NCBI GenBank assembly: GCA_965205545.1
Contig: OZ242170.1
Location: 558,001 to 622,000, forward strand
Origin: Bin55 sp965205545
Lineage (GTDB): Bacteria > Pseudomonadota > Gammaproteobacteria > Pseudomonadales > Azotimanducaceae
Length of the DNA stretch: 64,000 nucleotides
Reading direction: 5' to 3'
The notes below the pieces were generated by a model. That model had not been told where the DNA came from. It saw only the letters and a list, made by a program, of their open reading frames with translations, and did not search any database. Below, piece after piece: positions 1 through 7,369 of this stretch. Each line of letters opens with the position of its first letter. The first letter of the stretch is position 1. The position numbers and the translations under genes are program-made.

Positions 1-2
1 AC

Positions 3-50
3 GAGTCAAAGGCTATAGTCAAAAGACTTCGGGCCGCACTTGGCGACTAG
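3..50 (+). CDS. Possible C-terminal end of a gene entering from the left edge
   Basis: One plus-strand frame stays open from the window edge to a TAG at 48-50 and encodes a short, basic, helix-like tail (Lys/Arg/Ala/Leu rich, ending Leu-Gly-Asp). It ends 44 bases before the AbiEii-like gene. In two-gene AbiE systems the AbiEi antitoxin lies just upstream of AbiEii, so this could be the end of an antitoxin. Sixteen residues are too few to identify it, and a chance open frame of this length is quite possible. Confidence 0.2.
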   Translation, partial: ESKAIVKRLRAALGD

Positions 51-94
51 ACCGTACCTGCAAGCGACAAATACGAAAGAATGGAGTCTACGCC

Positions 95-1042
95 ATGTTT
101 GAGGACAATCACGGTCGGCCTAGCAATCTTAGGGGGCTTGGACGCAATTCGGGCCACCCTATCGCTCGAGAAATTGAAGACAGGTTTCACACATTCGCAC
201 AATGCCACTCGTTAGCCCGTGCCGAAAAGGATCTAATCGTCAGTAGAGCGCTCGATGCACTTGAGAAGTTTCACGACCAACGAGCAATCCTGGCGATCGA
301 AGGAGGAACTGCTCTCGCCTATTACTACAGGTTCATCAACAGGTTTTCAGAGGACTTGGACGTTCGTATCGTATTAGAACCAAGCGTTGCCTCTCTGAAA
401 CAGGCGCAGCAGGTTAACGAGATGAAGAATATTGGCGCCGCATTTCGGGATCACATCCAACGCTCGCTTCCCTTTTTGAAACTCACCAACAAAGGTCGCG
501 TTCGAAGAGATGGAGTAGTTCAAAGCTTGATTTTTGACTACCCCTGAGTACCCCATGACGATATCGTTGCGGGATTGAAAGTAGAGCTCGTAAGTGTTCC
601 GTTACGTACAAGCTTGGTACCAATGGTGCGCAAGAAAGATAAAGAGTTTCCCGCTGTTGGCTTCTTGGAGATTGCTGCAGGCAAGTGGCAGGCACTTGCG
701 TCTCGCTTGCCCAATCGTGGTGATTCCTATCCCGATCTTGTTCGACACGTACACGACGTAGCCGCCCTATCTGCAGTGATTCGAGCATCAACTAAAGAAT
801 TCTGCGAAACCGCGTATAGAGAATCTGTGAACTTGGAGACCATTTCTGCTGTCTTGGGTGAGCTACAAAAGGAATCATGGCATGATCACTATATGGACTA
901 CATGCGTAGGATGGGAACGACGGAGGTTGCAGACGAGCCCGGGCGCCATCCCACTTGGGAGGTGATCTTGAGCGGCTTTCGCAATACTGCGGATCTTCTT
1001 GCAGAACACGGACCGCGAATTGCCAACGGTGCAATCGACTAG
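95..1042 (+). pseudogene. AbiEii/AbiGii-type nucleotidyltransferase toxin, interrupted by an in-frame TGA
   Basis: The first 150 codons carry the nucleotidyltransferase signature of the AbiEii/AbiGii toxin family: a Gly-Gly-Thr-Ala-Leu motif, then about 15 residues on, Arg-Phe-Ser-Glu-Asp-Leu-Asp, the metal-binding acidic pair. A TGA at 545-547 stops translation. The same frame then runs on without another stop to 1042 and encodes the expected C-terminal half, rich in Lys, Arg and His and with an Asp-x-x-Ala-Leu segment typical of the family. No base is gained or lost, so this is one nonsense change or a sequencing error. A TTG at 575 could restart the distal half, but the catalytic motif would be absent. 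A GGAG ribosome site lies 8 bases before the ATG. AbiEii proteins are toxins of abortive-infection or toxin-antitoxin modules that transfer nucleotides to RNA targets. The partner AbiEi, if present, lies left of the window. Confidence 0.75.
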
Positions 1043-1305
1043 AACTCCATCTTAGCTTCCGGGCACGAGTCCTGCCCTATTAGAGCTAGAGCCTGTATTC
1101 GAGAACGCGGGTAACTTTCTTCGGGCATAGGCTCGAGCTAACAAACGCAAGTGGTTGTACTTCAAACAGCCGTGACTGGGTTTTGATTGTGATTCCAACT
1201 CTCGGTGATCGAGTGCACCATCTCTGAAGAGTGTTGTTGATCGTACGGCCGTGTCCTCTACCATCGAACTCGCCGTTACGTTTTTCGTGTTCTGAGCTTG
1301 GATGA

Positions 1306-2142
1306 ATGAAATCAGACAAACATGGCATCGCGATTTGGCGAATAGTTAAGCGATTAGCTATTCTCGGCACGGCCTCATACGTTGTAGTTTGTGCTGTCTT
1401 GTACGTGTTACAGGACCACTTCGTTTACTTTCCCACGGAGAGTTCCACCAAGCTGAGCTTACCTGCCGAAGAGTATGAAATCTCCCAAAGCAATGACGGG
1501 AAAGTCCTTCTCCATGGCTATGTAGTAAACCGTCGCGCTAACGGGCCTGTGGTGATCTTTTTCACTGGCAACGCAGGAGACGCCCGCAGTTACGTGAACG
1601 TACTCGGAAAGCTAAACGTTCCAGTCACACTTACGAACTACCGCGGCTATGGCAAGGGTCGAGGCACACCATCGGAAAAGGCAATCTTGTCGGATGCGAG
1701 ACACATGTTCGACAGGACTAAAGCAGAATTTCCCGATCGACCCATAGTTCTAATGGGATTTAGTTTGGGCAGCGGAGTAGCCATGCTCACAGCTGACGAA
1801 ACCGTCGATGGACTCATTCTTGTAAGTCCCTATCGATCGCTCGTTCATATAGCCGCGCGCAGTGTTATGCGCATTTTTCCATTGGAAGCGTTAATGAAAA
1901 GCAAATTCGACTCAAGATCCAATCTGGATGAGTTACCGAACAATGTGCTTGTTCTCTACTCTTCGATCGATCGCACGATTCCTACAGCGGAAACACTAAG
2001 TGTCTTGAACTACCTTCCGCAAGCCGACGTTGTAGTCGACAATGTGTCGCATAACCTGCTGCTATCCCGACCTGAAAACGTCCAAGAGATCAAAATATGG
2101 CTTGATGCAAAATTTGGCGATTCCCCACCTAAAGGAGAGTAA
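1306..2142 (+). CDS. Alpha/beta hydrolase, BEM46/ABHD13-like, membrane anchored
   Basis: A 278-residue serine hydrolase. Residues 15-35 form one hydrophobic helix, an uncleaved anchor that would leave the catalytic domain outside the inner membrane. The nucleophile elbow Gly-Phe-Ser-Leu-Gly-Ser-Gly places the nucleophile at Ser153. Asp222 in a Ser-Ile-Asp-Arg segment and His249 in Val-Ser-His-Asn complete a plausible triad. The Asn-Tyr-Arg-Gly-Tyr-Gly stretch near residue 111 is typical of the BEM46/FAM108 group. Such enzymes act on esters or thioesters, but the substrate cannot be deduced. The stop codon overlaps the ATG of the thioredoxin-ankyrin gene (TAATG), so the two are probably co-translated. 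Confidence 0.8.
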   Translation: MKSDKHGIAIWRIVKRLAILGTASYVVVCAVLYVLQDHFVYFPTESSTKLSLPAEEYEISQSNDGKVLLHGYVVNRRANGPVVIFFTGNAGDARSYVNVLGKLNVPVTLTNYRGYGKGRGTPSEKAILSDARHMFDRTKAEFPDRPIVLMGFSLGSGVAMLTADETVDGLILVSPYRSLVHIAARSVMRIFPLEALMKSKFDSRSNLDELPNNVLVLYSSIDRTIPTAETLSVLNYLPQADVVVDNVSHNLLLSRPENVQEIKIWLDAKFGDSPPKGE

Positions 2143-3443
2143 TGCCGACCAATGTAGAGTCAAGTACGGAGTCTTGGTGTAAGCTAACGTTGAATCTCGT
2201 GCCTTGGAAATCGATCATGCGCATCAATCCATTGTGGTTCATCGTTACAGCGTTTGCCGTTAGCGCTCATTGCGCCGCAGATGGGGAACAAGCGAAGGAG
2301 AGTGAAGCTGCGGTTGAAGGTTCCGAACAGAAAATCCCCTACGTGACCACGGCATCCTTTGAGGCAGAAGTCCTGCAATCTGAACTTCCTGTGCTTGTCG
2401 ATTTTACGGCGACCTGGTGCGTACCTTGCAAGATCGTTGATCCCATAATCGAGAGTCTCATGCCGGAAATGTCCGGACGCGCGGCCGTCTTCAAACTGGA
2501 CATTGACGAGTCGCCCGAAATCTACCAGCGCTATCAAGTAAACGGCGTCCCACACATATTGTTCTTCAACGACGGAAAGGAACAGGATCGAATTTCGAGC
2601 CCGCAGAAACGCGAAATCTATATCGCATACCTAGAGTCCATGATTGATGGCGCATCCGCATTGGAGGTGACCATGAAACTTCTCGAACAAGATGCGTTTC
2701 GGCGTCACTTCATTCTGACGAAGGAAATTGAAAACGTGGAGAACGCTTTAGAGAGCTCTCCGAAATTGCTCACCACTAGTTTTGAAAACGGTCAGACACC
2801 ACTTTCATTGATATTGAACCGTCCGAGTGTCAGGCAGGACCAACTCATTGAAATGGCATTAGCGCAAGGTGCAACGCCAAGCACGCATGATCTTGTCGGG
2901 CTCGGTCGGTGTGAAGAATTTAAAACCGCCTTAGCTTCTGACCCTGAAGCTGTCAACAGATTTGATCCCGATGGCAATGTTCCCCTAATTACGGCAATGA
3001 GCCGATCCCATCGACTTGACGGGAATGACTGCGTGCGGGTGGTACTAGAGTCTGGGGCCGACCTTTCGATTGCTAACTCATCCCAAGCGTCGCTTGGCCG
3101 CACAGTGGTTCTCTTGAACAATGACGATTTACTGAAAGAGTTCCTCTCCCGAGGGTGGGATCCAGAACCTCGAGATTCAAATGGTCGAAACGCTTTGCAT
3201 TGGGCAGCGATGTACGGCTATCTGAGCAACATTCGAATACTGCTAGAGCACGGTGCGGATCCATCCATTGAGACTACCGATGGTGAGACGGCCGAGGATA
3301 TTGTCAGACGTGCCCGAGATAGGCGACTTCAAGCATACGAACAAGACAAAGACAAGATTGCTCCTGAGCATTTGGAGGCGATCGAGCAAGGTCTACAGGA
3401 ATTCAATACTCTGTTGGCGCTCTTTGAGGAACAAGAGTCCTAG
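2142..3443 (+). CDS. Secreted thioredoxin-ankyrin repeat fusion protein
   Basis: A 433-residue protein with a thioredoxin domain at about 66-165 (active site Trp-Cys-Val-Pro-Cys-Lys, Cys93 and Cys96, cis-Pro region Gly-Val-Pro-His) and ankyrin repeats over about 215-395, the clearest being Gly-Arg-Asn-Ala-Leu-His-Trp-Ala-Ala-Met-Tyr-Gly. Two starts are possible. The ATG at 2142 overlaps the hydrolase stop. An ATG at 2217 (Met26) begins a convincing signal peptide (Arg, then about 13 hydrophobic residues, then Ala-His-Cys-Ala-Ala), so export from Met26 is likely. The protein would then act in the periplasm as a thiol oxidoreductase with a protein-binding module. Thioredoxin-ankyrin fusions are uncommon; the role here is unknown. 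A regulator or chaperone of the upstream hydrolase is one guess based only on translational coupling. Confidence 0.8.
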   Translation: MPTNVESSTESWCKLTLNLVPWKSIMRINPLWFIVTAFAVSAHCAADGEQAKESEAAVEGSEQKIPYVTTASFEAEVLQSELPVLVDFTATWCVPCKIVDPIIESLMPEMSGRAAVFKLDIDESPEIYQRYQVNGVPHILFFNDGKEQDRISSPQKREIYIAYLESMIDGASALEVTMKLLEQDAFRRHFILTKEIENVENALESSPKLLTTSFENGQTPLSLILNRPSVRQDQLIEMALAQGATPSTHDLVGLGRCEEFKTALASDPEAVNRFDPDGNVPLITAMSRSHRLDGNDCVRVVLESGADLSIANSSQASLGRTVVLLNNDDLLKEFLSRGWDPEPRDSNGRNALHWAAMYGYLSNIRILLEHGADPSIETTDGETAEDIVRRARDRRLQAYEQDKDKIAPEHLEAIEQGLQEFNTLLALFEEQES

Positions 3444-3552
3444 AAATCCAATAAAAGCTTCGTCGTTCAATCAGCGGGAACGCGAACTGCCGCTGTCTGA
3501 TGCCAGCTGACGGTGTCGCCTAACTCATTGATTGAATCGGGAGTGGCTCAAT

Positions 3553-3732
3553 CTAGTCGCTCTTCCCAGTACGGTTCTCCACGTAGACCTGCACTATTGC
3601 ACACAAAAAGAGAAAGCACAGAAATCCAACAACACCGATCACCAAAGACTGAGCGACAAAACCCACAAAAAGACCGAAGAAAAGCGCTAGGGAACCTACT
3701 AGGAAATTGCTGATTTTTCGAGCGAGTTTCAC
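3553..3732 (-). CDS. Small two-helix membrane protein downstream of the HNH nuclease
   Basis: A 59-residue open frame with a GTG start at 3732 and a TAG at 3553-3555. Five positively charged or polar residues (Lys-Leu-Ala-Arg-Lys) are followed by two hydrophobic stretches at about 9-28 and 29-50, and a charged tail ending Gly-Lys-Ser-Asp. A GAGAG ribosome site sits about 6 bases before the GTG. The gene begins 27 bases after the HNH nuclease stop, on the same strand, so it probably shares its transcript. The composition is too strongly membrane-like to be a random frame. Function is unknown; small two-helix proteins beside nucleases are sometimes effectors or anchors of defence systems, but that is only a suggestion. 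Confidence 0.6.
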   Translation of the reverse strand: MKLARKISNFLVGSLALFFGLFVGFVAQSLVIGVVGFLCFLFLCAIVQVYVENRTGKSD

Positions 3733-3759
3733 GGTCTCTCGATTGAATACACCGTCAAT

Positions 3760-4665
3760 TCATTCTAGATAGCAATTATTGTTGTGCCATTCCAAGGATT
3801 CTCTTGAAGGCTGGTGCTCAACTACGGGCGGAACCCACAGTTCCTTGCCTCCGAGTCGGTAATAGTCCCGACCGTTTTCAAATTCCTCTCTTATTCGCTT
3901 ACTAACAACCAACTTCATTTGGCTATCTATTGTCACGTATCCCAAATCGAATAATCGATGGATGTCGCGTCGTAGCAGCAAACCATTGGATAGCGTGTGT
4001 TCGCCTCCTTTTGAATAAGGTTTGATGTGCGCCGCTTCCAGGACGGGCAATGTACGTTCGCGCGTCAAGGCACAGCGTCGATCATAGTTCTCAACGACAT
4101 CGTGCCGAAAAGTGCTTTGTCCCACCCTAGGAGCAACTAGCTTTGGTTGCCCAAACCGCACGACTTCGTCAACGCTGGAATCCATCTGGTAGGGCTGCAG
4201 TCGTTCCATGACCGCATCCCAAATGACGCGTCCATCCGTCGTGTCCGTGTCGTACTTCTTGTACTGCTGGATTCCAGGCGACCACCCGGGAACATCAATC
4301 GGCTGGTCGTCAAAAAAGAATGGAAAGTTCAGCACTATGCACCCGATCTTCGTGTTCGGTCCCGTAAATTTCTTATAGGAGCCAATTTGCGCCAGCATAT
4401 GTGATTGCGACTCTGCGCCGTTGCCAAATCCAAATACTTCCCATGCTAGGAAGCACTCCATCACGCGATAACTTGAAAACCATCCTCCACCAACAATTCC
4501 GCGTGTTCCTGTCTTCGACTTGAACAGAAACAAACCCCCTGGCGAGAGTGCTCTGAATCCCATGGCTGACGGTCGCCAAAAATTGATTTCGTCGTAATTG
4601 CGATTTCGCTTGAGAAACTCAAACCAATTCGTGTCTGTGGGTGCTACGACGAGCGTTGTACCCAT
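3760..4665 (-). CDS. HNH endonuclease with PUA/EVE-like N-terminal domain
   Basis: A 301-residue protein. The C-terminal HNH_2-type nuclease is clear: Arg-Cys-Ala-Leu-Thr at about 197-201, Glu-Ala-Ala-His-Ile with His213, Asn227 in Ser-Asn-Gly-Leu-Leu-Leu, and His236 in Asp-Ile-His-Arg-Leu-Phe-Asp. The N-terminal half (about 1-125) has the pattern Asn-Phe-Trp-Arg-Pro-Ser, Gly-Leu-Phe-Leu-Phe-Lys, then Gly-Gly-Gly-Trp-Phe and Trp-Glu-Val-Phe-Gly. This resembles PUA/EVE/SRA-like modified-base readers fused to HNH nucleases. That architecture suggests a modification-dependent (type IV-like) restriction enzyme; the reader assignment is inference. It is followed by the 59-residue membrane protein. 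It lies in an accessory stretch with the AbiEii remnant. Confidence 0.8.
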   Translation of the reverse strand: MGTTLVVAPTDTNWFEFLKRNRNYDEINFWRPSAMGFRALSPGGLFLFKSKTGTRGIVGGGWFSSYRVMECFLAWEVFGFGNGAESQSHMLAQIGSYKKFTGPNTKIGCIVLNFPFFFDDQPIDVPGWSPGIQQYKKYDTDTTDGRVIWDAVMERLQPYQMDSSVDEVVRFGQPKLVAPRVGQSTFRHDVVENYDRRCALTRERTLPVLEAAHIKPYSKGGEHTLSNGLLLRRDIHRLFDLGYVTIDSQMKLVVSKRIREEFENGRDYYRLGGKELWVPPVVEHQPSRESLEWHNNNCYLE

Positions 4666-4847
4666 TGCTTAGCTCCCGCAAATCTGCATGTACATCATGG
4701 TATGTATCCGCACAATTACGTTTGATTAACCCGATGCTGCCTCGTGGCTATCACATTGGCAAGAGAAGTTAGCGAGAAAGAGTTTGTAGTCCTCTGTCTG
4801 TCAACTTCCACTTTATTCCTCTCCAAATGCTGCAAACCAACGACTCT

Positions 4848-6398
4848 CTAGGTCTTGACTAGTCGAACGAGTTCCTTGAATCCTTTGGGTTTGCTCTCCA
4901 TCAGCATTCCCTTTTGATAGACACGAGCAGCAATCCACCTACTCGCACAAGTCCAGAGCAACATCCAGGCCAAAATCAGAAGATAGATCGGCAACGAGGG
5001 GAGTTCTGCGGCAGTGTTCATCATGACAAATGGCGTGTATGGTGGAAAGAACTTCAAGATGGTCGCCAGCATCCCCGTAGGGTCCATAGCCAAGGGAACC
5101 ATGAGCATTACGGGAACAATCAGAATGATGGTGATCGGCGTAGAAAATACTTGCGCGTCGCGAATCGATGCACACGCAGAACCGACGGCTGAAAACAGGT
5201 AACCGAAAAACACAAACCCCAATGCAAGAAAAATGACGAAATTAACCACATATGCCGGCTTGAAAATAGCGCCAATGATGTCAATATCCAAAAAAGAGAA
5301 TTGCGGGAACGCGAAAAGACCAAGAGCTAGAGGCAAGGCTATAAACGAAGTCCACACGCCAATCACTGTTAGCAACGTCGCCGTGATGCCTATGAGCTTG
5401 CCATCCATCAGCTGACCAGCATCTGCGTTGCTTAGAAGTACCTCTACAAGCTTGGTGCTCTTTTCCTCAACAGTGCCTGTCATGAGCATCATGGATCCCA
5501 TGAACACCATGAACCACAGCACGTATTGGTACACGGCGGGCGCAAACCTAGCAATTTGCTCTCCTGCGGTTACTTCCGCAGTAGAGGGTTGATCCGCACC
5601 GATCCCATCTGCCAAATCGTCGGGAGAGACGGCCTTGTTCGTAGTGAACGAGACTCGCTGCATGATCCACTGAGCGTCGTCTTCCTGAACATTGGTTGCA
5701 GCCACTCGCTTCGCACGTATCACGGTTGTGGCGTAGTTCGCGTACCACGAAGCGACATCGTTCTTCAGGATGTTCTTGGTAACGAACTTTGCTTCGGAAG
5801 ACGTCTCCACGAGATTTTCTGGTAGCACGAAATAGCCGATAAGAGATTCGTTCTCGACTAGCTCCTGCAGGTTCTCTTCGGAAAACTGAGAACCTGGAAG
5901 AAACTCAATGTATCGTGCAATCGACAGGGAAGGAACTAGATCGACTGCGACCTCTCGGTTCTCCATCCACCATGTCGCAAATCTTTCATGCACAGACCCT
6001 CCCGTGGCTTCATAACCGTCGATGTAGGGCAGTACTTCCTCGACGAAATTTGAAACGGCGTCGTATTCGATAGTTCCGCCTACGACCAGCTTGGCCTGTA
6101 GCTCTTCCAATACTTCGATTGATTCCGAGTTTTGGACCAACGTGCCTACGAGAAAGGTATGAATGTCGCGTCTGTGTATTTCGTTGCGTATTTCCTGCGC
6201 AAGCCCATTGCTTCGATCGATTACGGCGTACTGACCCTTTGACATCGCTGTGCTAACGGAAGCAACACCCACGATCACCATTAGCACAATCATCAGAATG
6301 GGGCCAAGCAAGGCGCCGATCCAAAACATTTTTGTGGATACAGACTCGAGCCAGTCCCGTCTAGCAATGAGCAAAATCGTCCTTAGGTGATTAGGCAT
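4848..6398 (-). CDS. ABC-2 type transporter permease, NatB-like
   Basis: A 516-residue membrane protein from the preferred ATG at 6398. That start overlaps the ATPase stop by 8 bases (ATGCCTAA) and gives an N-terminus with Ala-Arg-Arg-Asp-Trp-Leu-Glu-Ser before the first helix; an upstream in-frame ATG at 6452 would add 18 residues buried in the ATPase gene. Layout: one helix at about 20-45, a large extracytoplasmic domain of about 230 residues, then five or six helices. The loop motif Gly-Thr-Val-Glu-Glu-Lys-Ser-Thr-Lys is the diagnostic NatB/ABC-2 coupling segment. It forms an exporter with the ATPase encoded just upstream; family members extrude sodium or small toxic compounds, but the substrate is not evident here. 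Confidence 0.9.
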   Translation of the reverse strand: MPNHLRTILLIARRDWLESVSTKMFWIGALLGPILMIVLMVIVGVASVSTAMSKGQYAVIDRSNGLAQEIRNEIHRRDIHTFLVGTLVQNSESIEVLEELQAKLVVGGTIEYDAVSNFVEEVLPYIDGYEATGGSVHERFATWWMENREVAVDLVPSLSIARYIEFLPGSQFSEENLQELVENESLIGYFVLPENLVETSSEAKFVTKNILKNDVASWYANYATTVIRAKRVAATNVQEDDAQWIMQRVSFTTNKAVSPDDLADGIGADQPSTAEVTAGEQIARFAPAVYQYVLWFMVFMGSMMLMTGTVEEKSTKLVEVLLSNADAGQLMDGKLIGITATLLTVIGVWTSFIALPLALGLFAFPQFSFLDIDIIGAIFKPAYVVNFVIFLALGFVFFGYLFSAVGSACASIRDAQVFSTPITIILIVPVMLMVPLAMDPTGMLATILKFFPPYTPFVMMNTAAELPSLPIYLLILAWMLLWTCASRWIAARVYQKGMLMESKPKGFKELVRLVKT

Positions 6399-7314
6399 TT
6401 TCGGCTTCCTCTTCCTGCACGTCTCTCCCCACTTCCCTGATGAAAATCTCATGCAAAGATGCAGACGTTGTGTCGAACTTCAATATGTTGGTTCGTTCCA
6501 TCAGAGATCGCAGCAAATCTTGGCTATCCTGGCTTGGATCGATTCGCAACGTTGCTCCACGCCCGAATTGCTTAACGGAGAGCACCCCAGGCAGATCCCG
6601 CAACACGCTTTCGTCTTGGTTGTGTTCAAGATAAACGGTATCCCCAGAGCGAATCTCATCCATCGATCCTTCAAGGACAGCCCTGCCCTTATTGATCAGC
6701 ACCAATGCGCTACATAGAGTTTCAGCTTGTTCCATGATGTGGGTCGACAAGATTACGGTAGCGTTACTCTCGACTCGGCTGAGGATCATCGACCTCACTA
6801 CGTCGGTATTAATCGGGTCAAGACCACTGAACGGCTCGTCTAGGATCATTAGCTGAGGATCATGGACTAGAGTAGAAATCAACTGCACCTTTTGTCCCAT
6901 GCCCTTGGAGAGAGACTGGCATTTCTCATGCTGCCAATCCTTCAAATCAAATTCATCAAGAAGATCTCGAGCCCTACGCGTCGCCTGTCGCTTGTCCAAA
7001 CGATTCAAACGCCCCATGTACACAACGAAATCGAGAACTCGCATTCGCGGATACAGTCCCTTTTCCTCAGGCAAGTAACCAATCTGTGACCTTGCGGACC
7101 TTCCGTCTGAAGCGCCCAAAACTTGCACGCCGCCCGATGACGGTTTCATAATTCCCAGGAGCAGCCGCATTGCCGTAGTCTTCCCTGCACCGTTTGGTCC
7201 GATGAATCCATATATGCAGCCACTTGGGATGGCGAGAGACAACGAGTCCAGAGCTACTAGGTCGCCGAATGACTTGCTGGCTTGCTCGAAAACAACGCAG
7301 GAGGAATTGGACAT
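6391..7314 (-). CDS. ABC transporter ATP-binding protein, NatA-like
   Basis: A 307-residue cytoplasmic ATPase. Walker A Gly-Pro-Asn-Gly-Ala-Gly-Lys-Thr-Thr is at 39-47, the ABC signature (variant Leu-Ser-Lys-Gly-Met-Gly-Gln) at 135-141, and Walker B Leu-Met-Ile-Leu-Asp-Glu-Pro at 155-161, followed by the switch His in Leu-Ser-Thr-His-Ile-Met-Glu-Gln. The C-terminal 80 residues fit the DUF4162 extension of NatA-type ATPases. Met replaces the more usual Gly/Gln in the signature, which is normal for this subfamily. It powers the permease that follows, with overlapping genes indicating an operon and tight stoichiometry. Confidence 0.93.
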   Translation of the reverse strand: MSNSSCVVFEQASKSFGDLVALDSLSLAIPSGCIYGFIGPNGAGKTTAMRLLLGIMKPSSGGVQVLGASDGRSARSQIGYLPEEKGLYPRMRVLDFVVYMGRLNRLDKRQATRRARDLLDEFDLKDWQHEKCQSLSKGMGQKVQLISTLVHDPQLMILDEPFSGLDPINTDVVRSMILSRVESNATVILSTHIMEQAETLCSALVLINKGRAVLEGSMDEIRSGDTVYLEHNQDESVLRDLPGVLSVKQFGRGATLRIDPSQDSQDLLRSLMERTNILKFDTTSASLHEIFIREVGRDVQEEEAENA

Positions 7315-7369
7315 TTAGAGAGACCCTCTCAAATGTAAAAGGCTTGCCAAGACTTGGAATGCGAGCAAG

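Noticed and set aside
483..1034. Minus-strand open frames of 80-102 residues opposite the AbiEii-like gene
   Set aside because: They are antisense shadows of a recognisable plus-strand family protein and show no domain or ribosome site.
3253..3713. Plus-strand frames of 85 and 66 residues after the thioredoxin-ankyrin gene
   Set aside because: Composition is not protein-like; the first overlaps the ankyrin region and the second is antisense to the more convincing small membrane protein.
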